From the NCBI GenBank assembly GCA_014380825.1, contig JACMJD010000355.1, positions 1-6,460 on the forward strand: DNA of 6,460 bases, written 5' to 3'. Every line of letters begins with the position of its first letter. Within the stretch, counting starts at the first letter, position 1. Shown here in pieces: positions 1 to 5,622 of this stretch. A program made the translations under genes and the position numbers. A model generated the notes under the pieces. That model did not search any database and was not told the DNA's origin. It was given only the letters and a program-made list of their open reading frames with translations. The DNA comes from Phycisphaerae bacterium. GTDB lineage: Bacteria; Planctomycetota; Phycisphaerae; Tepidisphaerales; Tepidisphaeraceae.

Positions 1-790
1 CCTGCACCTGCTGCACTTTGCTCTTCACGTTGGACCCATCGCGCTTGGCGATGATGACGGGCTGCCCCGTTTTAATCACCCCGTTGTAGATGCGCCCCAC
101 GCCGATCCGACCCACGTAGTCGTTGTACTGGATGCTGCTGATCCGCACCTGCAGCGACTTGTCCTTGTCCCCATGCGGCGCCGGTACGTGCTTGAGCAGC
201 GCCTCGAACACCGGCTTGATGTCAATGCCCGGCTCCTCGAGCTTCCAGCTTGCAGTGCCGGCGCGGCCGCTGGCATAGAGCACGGGGAAGTCGAGCGTCT
301 CGTCGTCGGCGCCAAGCTCGACGAACAGATCGAACACCATGTTCAGCACTTCATCGGCCCGGGCGTCCGGTCGATCGATCTTGTTGATCACGACGATCGG
401 CCGAAGCTCGTGCTGGAATGCTTTTTTCAGAACGAACCGGGTCTGCGGCATCGGACCGTCGGCCGCATCAACCAGCAGAAAAACTCCATCCGCCATCGAC
501 AGCACGCGCTCCACTTCGCCGCCGAAGTCAGCGTGGCCGGGGGTGTCGATCAGGTTGATCTTGACGATCTGATTGTTGATCGGATCGAGATAATTAATCG
601 CGACGTTCTTCGCCAAGATCGTAATGCCGCGCTCGCGTTCCAGCGGGTTGCTGTCGAGCATGGTGTCCTGAACCTGGCTGTCACGGAAGTTGCCACTTTG
701 GCGCAGCAACGCGTCCACCAGCGTCGTCTTCCCATGGTCGACGTGTGCGATGATGGCGACGTTTCGAATATCGTTACGCACGTGATTCAT
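1..790 (-). CDS. typA: Ribosome-associated translational GTPase TypA/BipA, N-terminal part (cut by window edge)
   Basis: TypA/BipA is an EF-G-like GTPase that binds the 70S ribosome and affects ribosome assembly and stress or cold adaptation. The 263 visible codons carry all five G motifs: AHVDHGKT (residues 15-22), RGITI (54-58), DTPGH (82-86), NKID (136-139) and SGRAG (174-178). The G5 form [10 protein letters not shown], rather than the SAK-type of EF-Tu, is typical of TypA and separates it from LepA and EF-G. From about residue 207 the beta-barrel domain II begins. The family is usually about 600 aa, so over half the protein lies beyond the left edge. The start ATG (788-790) gives the expected [20 protein letters not shown] beginning and has a good Shine-Dalgarno sequence upstream. 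No frameshift or missing key residue is seen. The gene is divergent from the PEP-CTERM-like gene across a 650-bp gap. Confidence is high. Confidence 0.96.
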   Translation of the reverse strand, partial: MNHVRNDIRNVAIIAHVDHGKTTLVDALLRQSGNFRDSQVQDTMLDSNPLERERGITILAKNVAINYLDPINNQIVKINLIDTPGHADFGGEVERVLSMADGVFLLVDAADGPMPQTRFVLKKAFQHELRPIVVINKIDRPDARADEVLNMVFDLFVELGADDETLDFPVLYASGRAGTASWKLEEPGIDIKPVFEALLKHVPAPHGDKDKSLQVRISSIQYNDYVGRIGVGRIYNGVIKTGQPVIIAKRDGSNVKSKVQQVQ

Positions 791-799
791 TCTGATTCG

Positions 800-805
800 T
801 CCTTC
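800..805 (-). promoter_or_regulatory. Shine-Dalgarno site of typA
   Basis: On the minus strand GAAGGA lies 9 nt before the ATG at 790. It matches the 16S anti-SD core and supports this start codon. It is the clearest ribosome binding site in the window; the lpd, E2 and PEP-CTERM-like starts have weaker or no such signal. Confidence 0.7.
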
Positions 806-1130
806 GTCACTTTGCTGCGATGTCGTCTATTAGAAAGACCCGAAACCGTCGCAAACGACGCAGGGCCAACGATTAATGACAATTCTAGGCTGAGTGAAGG
901 TTGAACAGGATACTCAGCGAAGCGGTTTTATACAAACGTAACGCCTCGGCGGGCTTTGGGTTCGGTCTGCTAAATCGTGTTGCATTTTCGGCACCTCCTG
1001 TCCAGCAACCGCGCCGAAGTGATGAGCAGCCCGACAATTGCAAGCGAACGGCCCAGCTTCACTTTGGCTTTGCCGGCGCGATCTCACAAACCTTCGTAGC
1101 GCCTCCTCCTTCGTCATCCTTCCTGTCTTC

Positions 1131-1155
1131 GCCTGCCCGGAGCATGGTCGAAGGG
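1131..1155. repeat. Short REP-like intergenic repeat motif (candidate)
   Basis: The segment begins GCCTGCCCGGAG and ends GTCGAAGGG. It resembles a short motif with GCCTGTCCTGAGC at one end and GTCGAAGGG at the other that recurs between genes in many environmental bacterial genomes; this resemblance is from memory and was not searched. The motif is bounded by a small inverted repeat, CTTCG (1127-1131) and CGAAG (1149-1153). In the overlapping open frame it produces PEHGRRV, a peptide I associate with spurious ORFs laid over this kind of repeat. Its presence supports reading the region as non-coding. Confidence 0.35.
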
Positions 1156-1159
1156 TGCC

Positions 1160-1186
1160 TTCGCGGCAGTCTTCTTCGTCCGCGAA
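1160..1186. repeat. 7-bp perfect inverted repeat (hairpin)
   Basis: TTCGCGG (1160-1166) is followed by its exact reverse complement CCGCGAA (1180-1186) across a 13-nt loop. It comes directly after the REP-like motif, so the two may be parts of one repetitive unit. There is only an A-rich tail (AAAAG), so it is not a typical terminator on the plus strand. Confidence 0.45.
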
Positions 1187-1212
1187 AAAGAGTGCGCCCC
1201 ATATACCTGTAG

Positions 1213-1246
1213 GCGCTGCGCCCTGCGCGCTTGCGGCGCGCAGCGC
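1213..1246. repeat. GC-rich nested palindrome with two alternative hairpins
   Basis: Two mutually exclusive stems can form. The outer one pairs GCGCTGCGC (1213-1221) with GCGCAGCGC (1238-1246), 9 bp perfect with a 16-nt loop. The inner one pairs CTGCGCGC (1223-1230) with GCGCGCAG (1236-1243), 8 bp perfect with a 5-nt TTGCG loop. The arms overlap, so only one stem can exist at a time. This arrangement suits a repetitive palindromic element or a switchable RNA structure, but base composition favours chance GC pairing to some degree. Confidence 0.5.
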
Positions 1247-1252
1247 AAGCAG

Positions 1253-1272
1253 AATTCTTGGAAGAATTTTTT
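1253..1272 (+). terminator. Terminator-like hairpin with T tract
   Basis: AATTCTT (1253-1259) and AAGAATT (1262-1268) are exact reverse complements, and the 3' arm runs into six T residues (1267-1272). The realistic stem is the 5 bp AATTC/GAATT with a TTGGAA loop. The stem is short and AT-rich, so intrinsic termination would be weak alone, but it directly follows the GC-rich palindrome. No plus-strand gene is seen upstream, so if it works it would end an unrecognised transcript or shield the downstream gene. Confidence 0.3.
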
Positions 1273-1441
1273 CAGATGTGACTATGGGCGATTACGACAG
1301 ACGCGGCGTACGGTCCCACAAACTTACAGCAGGCCGCTTCAGCCCGGCGCGGCGCGGTATTGCGACTCTGTGTTTTCTTATTCGGGAAACTAGCGGGCCG
1401 GGAACAGATGTCGTGCCGACGAGCGTCGCTGCACCGTTGAC

Positions 1442-2083
1442 ATGGCGAGCGATACGCGACCAAACAGCTTTAGGATGTGGCTCGCGGACATTAACGGTAG
1501 CCGGCTACTCACTGTGAACCCCGCGACCGGTGCGACAACGCCCGTTGGCAACTTTGGATTCGGCGGCGGGTATATGGAAACGTTAGCATTCGATCCGAGC
1601 ACCGGTACGCTCTTCGGAATGTCGAGCATCTCGAGTCTTTACTCGATCAATCAGGCCACTGGCGCCGCCACGCTGATCGGAAGTACCCATAACTTTAACC
1701 CGTTCCACGCCATGGCATGCGACAACAACGGAACGCTGTACGGTGTAGACTCCGATGGGTATCTGCTCGAGATAAATCGCAGCACGGCCGCGAATATGGG
1801 AGGGGTCCGGCTTGCCCACACTCTTAGCGACATCGCCTTTCGTCCCGAAGACAACGTGATGTTCGGCACGTCGTACGACTCCCCGGGCAACGCGAGCCTC
1901 TATATCATCCATCCAGCAACCGGAGCGATCACCCTGGTCGGCACAACTGGCGCAGGCGTGCTTTTGATGTCTGGACTCGCGTTCAGCGCAGTTCCCGAGG
2001 CTGCCTCGTTATCTGCGCTTACATTGGTCGCGGGCGCGGCTATGGCGGCACGGTTCCGCCGTCGCCCACTTCGTCGCCCGTAA
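1442..2083 (+). CDS. Beta-propeller-like repeat protein with PEP-CTERM-type C-terminal sorting tail; probably 5'-truncated
   Basis: The 213-aa product has internal repeats at a spacing of about 42-45 residues: LLTVNPATGATTPVG (22-36), LYSINQATGAATLIG (66-80), a divergent LLEINRST copy (108-115) and LYIIHPATGAITLVG (153-167). Between them lie LAFDPSTGTLFG-like strands (48-59, 90-101, 131-142), a pattern seen in beta-propeller blades. The C-terminus is VPEAASL (184-190), a hydrophobic helix (190-203) and an Arg cluster (204-212), the layout of PEP-CTERM tails recognised by exosortase for export and surface anchoring; here the motif reads VPEA rather than VPEP. Such proteins need an N-terminal signal peptide, and none is present: the same frame meets a stop at 1391-1393. 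There is no clear Shine-Dalgarno sequence before 1442, and the ATG at 1475 is an alternative start. With only about four blades, loss of the 5' end is plausible, making this a possible pseudogene. The biological role is unknown. Confidence 0.6.
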   Translation: MASDTRPNSFRMWLADINGSRLLTVNPATGATTPVGNFGFGGGYMETLAFDPSTGTLFGMSSISSLYSINQATGAATLIGSTHNFNPFHAMACDNNGTLYGVDSDGYLLEINRSTAANMGGVRLAHTLSDIAFRPEDNVMFGTSYDSPGNASLYIIHPATGAITLVGTTGAGVLLMSGLAFSAVPEAASLSALTLVAGAAMAARFRRRPLRRP

Positions 2084-2176
2084 CTCGTTGCTGGCTCCGG
2101 GTTAATTCGCGTTCACGGCAGTTGCATAATCACGATTTAGAGTCTGAGGAAGAGTAGGATTCACCCCCTCACGTGC
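2084..2176. other. Short convergent intergenic gap
   Basis: This 93-bp gap lies between the convergent stops of the PEP-CTERM-like gene and lpd. I looked for a bidirectional terminator and found no GC-rich stem followed by a T tract on either strand; only a CACGTG hexamer palindrome (2170-2175) is present. Confidence 0.5.
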
Positions 2177-3613
2177 TCACAGGTGTATTGCCCGCCCCAC
2201 CGCGACACCCGCTGCCTCCATCACCGCCTCGCTCAACGTCGGGTGCGGGTGCATCGCTTCAATGATTTCGGATTCGGTGGCTTCGAGTTTTCTCGCCAGG
2301 ACCAGCTCGCTGAGCAGCTCGGTGACGTGTTCGCCAATCATGTGCACGCCCAGCAGCTCGCCGTGTTTGGCATCGAAGATGAGCTTGACGAAGCCGTCGG
2401 TCTCGCCCGCCGCCAGCGCTCGTCCGCTCACGCCGAAGGGGAATTTGCCGATTTTGATCTCGCGCTTTTGCTCGCGCAGCGTTTTTTCATTCGCGCCCAT
2501 GCTGGCCACTTGCGGGTGCGTGTAGGTGCAGCCGGGGATGTTCTTGTAGTCGATCGTGTGATCGCTGAAGCCGCAGATTCGCTCGATGCAATACACGGCC
2601 TCGTGGTGCGCGACGTGCGCGAGATCCGGATGGCGATATCCGCCCATCGCATCCTGCACGGGCCAATGCATGCTGATGCAATCACCGATGGCCGAGACGT
2701 TTTCGAGGTTGGTGCGGTACTGCGGATCGACCTTCACGCGATCCTTGAACAACTCGAGTTTGCAGCCGGGACCGACAAGTCCGTCCACATTTCCCCTGAC
2801 ACCGACGGCCACCAGCACGACATCCGCTTCGATCGTGGCCGTCTCCGCGCCCGACAGCGACAGCTTCACCCCTGCGTCGGTCCTGTCGATCTTGTCGGTC
2901 TTAGTCTTCAGGAACAGCTTGATACCGCGCTTGTTGAAGACGCGCTCGAGCAGGATCGAGACGTCTTCGTCTTCGTTCGGCAACAGATGCGGCAGCATCT
3001 CGACGATCGTCACTTCCGTGCCCAGCGCGTTGTAGAAGTCCGCGAACTCGCAGCCGATTGCGCCCGCGCCGATGATGGCCAATCGCTTTGGTTGCGTTGG
3101 CAGCGTCATCGCTTCGCGCGAGGTGATGATCTGTTTGTAATCGAACTTCGCGAACGGCAACTCCGTCGGTTTCGCGCCGGTGGCGATCACGATGTGCTCG
3201 CCGGTCACGTCCTTGGCCGCGCCGTCTTTGCCGACGTATCGCACCTTGTGCGGGCCCATAACGGTGCCGGTGGCCATCTCGTGTTTCACTTCGTATTTGC
3301 GGAACAGGTGCGCGATGCCTTTCGACAGCTTGTCGGCGATCGTGCGGCTCCGTCCGATGATCTTGGCGAAGTCGAATTTCATGTCCTGAAACGTCACGCC
3401 ATGATCGATCGCTTCGGTTCGAATCTTGCGGATGAATTGGCCGTCTTCGAGAAGCGCCTTCGTCGGGATGCAGCCCCAGTTCAGGCACGTGCCGCCGAGG
3501 TTTTCCTTCTCGATGCACAGGACGCGTTTTTTCAATTGCCCGGCCCGCACCGCGGCCGCATATCCCGCGGGCCCGCCGCCGATCACGATGATGTCGAAGT
3601 TGTATGCTGGCAT
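2177..3613 (-). CDS. lpdA: Dihydrolipoamide dehydrogenase (E3)
   Basis: This FAD flavoprotein reoxidises the dihydrolipoyl arm of E2 and passes electrons to NAD+. In the 478-aa form the order is: FAD-binding GGGPAG (12-17), redox disulfide Cys43 and Cys48 in GGTCLNWGCIPTK, ATGAKP (144-149), NAD-binding GAGAIG (182-187), second FAD contact AIGD (308-311) and the C-terminal dimer domain with the His457-Glu462 dyad in HPHPTLSE. All catalytic residues are present and the length is normal. I choose the ATG at 3613 because E3 proteins begin a few residues before the FDIIVIGGG strand. The upstream ATG at 3652 adds 13 residues (MTSRLPLRRIPRL) and has the better, though weak, ribosome site, so it remains possible. 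The gap between AIGD and LAH (331-333) is unusually long. It lies downstream of E2 in the same direction, separated by an opposite-strand cassette, so it probably has its own promoter. The sequence does not say whether it also serves other 2-oxoacid or glycine cleavage complexes. Confidence 0.96.
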   Translation of the reverse strand: MPAYNFDIIVIGGGPAGYAAAVRAGQLKKRVLCIEKENLGGTCLNWGCIPTKALLEDGQFIRKIRTEAIDHGVTFQDMKFDFAKIIGRSRTIADKLSKGIAHLFRKYEVKHEMATGTVMGPHKVRYVGKDGAAKDVTGEHIVIATGAKPTELPFAKFDYKQIITSREAMTLPTQPKRLAIIGAGAIGCEFADFYNALGTEVTIVEMLPHLLPNEDEDVSILLERVFNKRGIKLFLKTKTDKIDRTDAGVKLSLSGAETATIEADVVLVAVGVRGNVDGLVGPGCKLELFKDRVKVDPQYRTNLENVSAIGDCISMHWPVQDAMGGYRHPDLAHVAHHEAVYCIERICGFSDHTIDYKNIPGCTYTHPQVASMGANEKTLREQKREIKIGKFPFGVSGRALAAGETDGFVKLIFDAKHGELLGVHMIGEHVTELLSELVLARKLEATESEIIEAMHPHPTLSEAVMEAAGVAVGRAIHL

Positions 3614-3676
3614 GAGTCGCGGGATTCTACGGAGCGGGAGACGGCTTGTCATTGATCAGGCTTCGTCCGACAATTG

Positions 3677-3901
3677 ATGGCGATGGACGACACGAAACGC
3701 CGGCCAATCCCGCGCGAATGGCTCGAAGAATTCGAAGCCGCCGCCAAGCGCCCGCTGGCGCTGCGGTGGAAGTATTCGTTCATCAAAACGTACAAGCCGG
3801 TGATGGACGACGCGAAGTATCGCTCGTTCGACACGATGGCGGATTATCGCAAATGGTGTGAAGAAAAGCTTCCAAGCTGGCTGGGTCATGGCCGCGATTG
3901 A
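3677..3901 (+). CDS. Small conserved-looking hypothetical protein (74 aa)
   Basis: The product is hydrophilic, charged and rich in aromatic residues, with PREWLEEFEAA near the N-terminus, WKYSFIKTYKP in the middle and YRKWCEEKLPSWLG at the C-terminus. There is no signal peptide or membrane segment, so it should be a soluble cytoplasmic protein. The coherent composition and clustered Trp/Tyr/Lys pattern indicate a real gene; I recall similar small proteins encoded just before nucleotidyltransferase-fold genes, but I cannot name a family. Starts are possible at TTG 3674, ATG 3677 and ATG 3683, none with a strong Shine-Dalgarno sequence; ATG 3677 is chosen provisionally. Its stop overlaps the ATG of the nucleotidyltransferase remnant (3888) by 14 nt, which suggests former translational coupling and a shared function. 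It is divergent from lpd with about 63 bp between the chosen starts. The function is unknown; being the small partner of a two-gene nucleotidyltransferase (toxin-antitoxin-like) module is a hypothesis only. Confidence 0.7.
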   Translation: MAMDDTKRRPIPREWLEEFEAAAKRPLALRWKYSFIKTYKPVMDDAKYRSFDTMADYRKWCEEKLPSWLGHGRD

Positions 3902-4069
3902 ATATCGACAAGCTGAAGAAATCCGCGATGCGTTTACGCGGCATTAGGTGCGCTATCTCTTCATCGGAAAGTCGGGCGCGATTTGCTCGGATATTCGGAC
4001 ACCACGAAAGACGCCGATGTGCTCGTCGAGAAATCGCCGCAGAACGGACACGCCATCGTGGTTCCGTGA
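3888..4069 (+). pseudogene. Decayed nucleotidyltransferase-fold gene (amber stop, frameshift, 3' truncation)
   Basis: From ATG 3888 the frame reads MAAIEYRQAEEIRDAFTRH, then a TAG at 3945-3947, then VRYLFIGKSGAI. At 3981-3985 (ATTTG) the sense continues only after a shift of one base, most simply a lost T in a T run, giving LLGYSDTTKDADVLVE and KSPQNGHAIVVP before TGA at 4067-4069. Joined, the pieces spell the nucleotidyltransferase signature: a hydrophobic strand, a G-x-S-G helix start (IGKSGA) and, after the next strand, the metal-binding D-A-D of the DxD motif. Related AbiEii/DUF6036-like nucleotidyltransferases are much longer (well over 150 aa), whereas only about 60 residues remain here and the E2 gene ends at 4095. 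Three separate lesions make a functional product very unlikely. A sequencing error could explain the frameshift but not all three. The fold call is fairly firm; the precise family is less so. Confidence 0.75.
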
Positions 4070-4094
4070 CTACCTCAAGCCATCAAACCGCAAG

Positions 4095-5534
4095 CTACGC
4101 CAGCATCATTCCCGGCTCTTCCAGCATCGACTTGAGCGTTCGCATGAAGTCGGCGGCGGTCGCGCCGTCTACGGCGCGGTGATCGACGCTGAGCGTCAGG
4201 CTCATCATCGTGCGCGGGACGACTTGATCGTCTCGCACCACCGCTCTTTTCTCAGCGGCGCCGATGGCGAGGATGCCGACTTCGGGCGGGTTGATGATGG
4301 CGCTGAACTCGCGGATGCCGTAGGCGCCGAGCGTACTTACGCTGAACGTCGCACCGGTCATTTCATCTTGCTTCAGTTTTCCGGCGCGGGCGCGATCTGC
4401 TAAGTCTGCGGATCGCTGGCGGATTTCTTTCAAGCCCATCTGATCGGCGTTGCGGAGGACGGGGACGATCAACCCATCCGGCACCGCCACGGCAATGCCG
4501 AGGTTCACGTCGCCGAAGCGAGTGATTTCGTTTTTCTGCGCGTTGAAGTGCGCATTAACGGCGGGGTGCAGCGTAAGCGCGGAGACGATCGCCTTGTTCA
4601 CGAAATCGCTGATGCTCAGGCGAATCTTCTGCGATTCGAGTTGCTGGTTCAGCTTCTCGCGCACGTTCGAGATGGATTCGACGTCAGCGTCGATCGTTTC
4701 GTAGAAGTGCGGGATCTGTTGCTTGGATTGTTGCAGGCGGAGTGCGATCGTCTGCCGCATTTTGTTGAGCGGGATGACTTGCTTCTCACCGGATGCGACG
4801 CGTTGCGGAGGTTGAACTGCGGGTGCTGACGGTTTAGCGGATTGTCCCACGGCTGAAGTCATGGGCGTTCCGGTAGTCGGTTGGGATTTCTTCCCTTCTG
4901 CGAACGCGATCACATCGTTCTGCACGATGCGACCACCCGGACCGCTCCCGGTGAGCTGTGTGAGATCGACCCCGCGCTCCTCCGCTAGCCGTCGAGCGAG
5001 CGGTGACACGCGAACGCGGTCCTGCGGTCCGTGACCGTTGCCACTGCCGCCGCGCGGCATTTCCGCGACCGCGGTTGCGGAGCGCGAAAGCTGTTCGCTC
5101 GTTTCGGTCGGTTGGGTTTGCGTGAGTTCCTGTCGCGACTGCGCGCGACCGTCCGCGATCGGATCGACTCCCGCGGTTTCTGCGTCGGAGGTTGATGCAC
5201 CCTGCGGCGCGGAAGCGGGTTCTGCGGTGGACGATCCCCGAGCTTCCGCTCGGGGCTTGGATTGATATTCGGACTTCACGGTTTTGGGGTCTTCGCTACC
5301 GGTTGCGAGCACCGCGATCGCGCCACCGACTTTTACCTTGTCCCCTTCTTTCGCGACGATCACCGCCAGCGTTCCCGAATCCGTCGCTTCCCATTCCATC
5401 GTGGCTTTGTCGGTTTCGACTTCCGCGATGATCTCACCCTCCTTGACCTTGTCGCCTTCCTTCTTGAGCCACTTGACGACGGTGCCTTCGGTCATCGTGT
5501 CCGAAAGCTGGGGCATGGTGATTTCGCTGGGCAT
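4095..5534 (-). CDS. pdhC: Dihydrolipoamide acetyltransferase, E2 of the pyruvate dehydrogenase complex
   Basis: E2 forms the core of the complex: its swinging lipoyl arm collects the acetyl group from E1 and transfers it to CoA. The 479-aa product has one lipoyl domain (1-77; lipoylated Lys43 in [10 protein letters not shown]), a long flexible linker rich in Ser, Thr, Glu and Gln (about 78-172), a peripheral-subunit-binding domain (174-212; [17 protein letters not shown] and GSGPGGRI) that holds E1 or E3, a second linker, and the acyltransferase domain (250-479). The catalytic motif DHRAVDGA has His452 and Asp456, and [18 protein letters not shown] (396-413) is the usual core motif. Placement directly after E1-beta favours pyruvate as substrate, although a branched-chain complex is not excluded from sequence alone. 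The start ATG at 5534 gives the standard lipoyl-domain N-terminus, but there is no Shine-Dalgarno sequence: the 3' arm of a 33-bp hairpin ends 6 nt before it. Codons for linker residues 93-99 lie in a palindrome (5236-5255). Confidence 0.95.
   Translation of the reverse strand: MPSEITMPQLSDTMTEGTVVKWLKKEGDKVKEGEIIAEVETDKATMEWEATDSGTLAVIVAKEGDKVKVGGAIAVLATGSEDPKTVKSEYQSKPRAEARGSSTAEPASAPQGASTSDAETAGVDPIADGRAQSRQELTQTQPTETSEQLSRSATAVAEMPRGGSGNGHGPQDRVRVSPLARRLAEERGVDLTQLTGSGPGGRIVQNDVIAFAEGKKSQPTTGTPMTSAVGQSAKPSAPAVQPPQRVASGEKQVIPLNKMRQTIALRLQQSKQQIPHFYETIDADVESISNVREKLNQQLESQKIRLSISDFVNKAIVSALTLHPAVNAHFNAQKNEITRFGDVNLGIAVAVPDGLIVPVLRNADQMGLKEIRQRSADLADRARAGKLKQDEMTGATFSVSTLGAYGIREFSAIINPPEVGILAIGAAEKRAVVRDDQVVPRTMMSLTLSVDHRAVDGATAADFMRTLKSMLEEPGMMLA
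5236..5255. repeat. Palindrome inside the E2 linker coding sequence
   Basis: CCCCGAG (5236-5242) and CTCGGGG (5249-5255) are exact reverse complements around a 6-nt CTTCCG loop. On the coding strand this gives the peptide PRAEARG in the disordered first linker of E2. The 7-bp GC-rich stem is stronger than expected by chance in a coding region and looks like a small REP-type palindrome tolerated because the linker has few sequence constraints. Confidence 0.5.
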
Positions 5535-5540
5535 AAATGC

Positions 5541-5616
5541 AGAGGGTAGAGGGTAGAGGGTAGAGGGTAGGAACAGCCAGTTTTTCCTAACCTCTACCCT
5601 CTACCCTCTAACCTCT
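5541..5616 (-). repeat. Heptamer-built 33-bp inverted repeat between E1-beta and E2
   Basis: The left arm (5541-5573) contains four tandem GAGGGTA units (5542-5569). The right arm (5584-5616) contains four CTAACCT/CTACCCT units (5587-5614). The two arms are reverse complements at 31 of 33 positions around a 10-nt loop (5574-5583, CAGCCAGTTT). The two mismatches are placed symmetrically at arm positions 6 and 27, where the outer units of the right arm read CTAACCT. In the minus-strand mRNA the hairpin begins 6 nt after the E1-beta stop and ends 6 nt before the E2 AUG, filling almost the whole 88-bp gap. It could act as an mRNA processing site, an attenuator or a block to E2 initiation, or be an inserted repeat element; it has no long U tract like a classic terminator. 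Confidence 0.9.
5544..5567 (+). other. Potential G-quadruplex motif
   Basis: Four GGG runs (5544-5546, 5551-5553, 5558-5560, 5565-5567) are evenly separated by TAGA tetranucleotides, which meets the usual G3 with loops of 1-7 rule. The motif lies on the plus strand, which is the template strand for the pdh genes, so folding would affect RNA polymerase rather than the mRNA. It competes with the hairpin formed by the same repeats. This is a sequence pattern only; no folding evidence is available. Confidence 0.5.
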
Positions 5617-5622
5617 CTCCTC

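Larger units (their letters stand above)
791..1441. other. Long intergenic region between typA and the PEP-CTERM-like gene
   Basis: This 650-bp stretch separates two divergent genes. It should hold the typA promoter and 5' leader, but I find no convincing -35/-10 pair; TATAAA on the minus strand near 925-932 is only a weak -10 candidate. Open frames here (plus-strand 901-1212 and 1038-1517, minus-strand 914-1117 and 1272-1463) translate to Arg/Ser/Ala-rich sequence with no recognisable domain, and they overlap one another, so I do not call them genes. What stands out is structure: a REP-like motif at 1131-1155, perfect inverted repeats at 1160-1186 and 1213-1246, and a terminator-like hairpin with a T tract at 1253-1272. 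The region could also hide an RNA gene or the eroded 5' end of the downstream gene. Confidence 0.6.

Noticed and set aside
173..904. A 243-codon plus-strand frame opposite typA
   Set aside because: It is antisense to the conserved GTPase codons; the complementary strand holds all five G motifs.
1340..1375. Sigma-54 promoter before the PEP-CTERM-like gene
   Set aside because: The GG and GC elements around GGTATTGC are spaced one base short of the required 10 and the rest of the consensus is poor.
1038..1517. A 159-codon plus-strand frame in the intergenic region
   Set aside because: It runs across the REP-like motif and hairpins, overlaps the better-supported PEP-CTERM-like gene out of frame, and has low-complexity, Arg/Ser/Ala-rich content.
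2183..3655. A 490-codon open frame on the plus strand opposite lpd
   Set aside because: It is an antisense shadow of a highly conserved gene in GC-rich DNA; its translation is His/Arg/Asp/Val-rich with no recognisable domain.
3978..3990. Programmed frameshift rescuing the nucleotidyltransferase
   Set aside because: ATTTG is not a classic slippery heptamer, an upstream in-frame TAG would still stop translation, and the shifted frame ends early.
3948..4403. A 151-codon plus-strand frame beginning VRYLFIGKSGAI
   Set aside because: Its first residues belong to the nucleotidyltransferase pseudogene; after the slip it is out of frame and then runs antisense to E2.
5541..5616. CRISPR array or ordinary intrinsic terminator
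   Set aside because: The repeats are 7 nt with no spacers, and the minus-strand hairpin is not followed by a U tract, so neither description fits.
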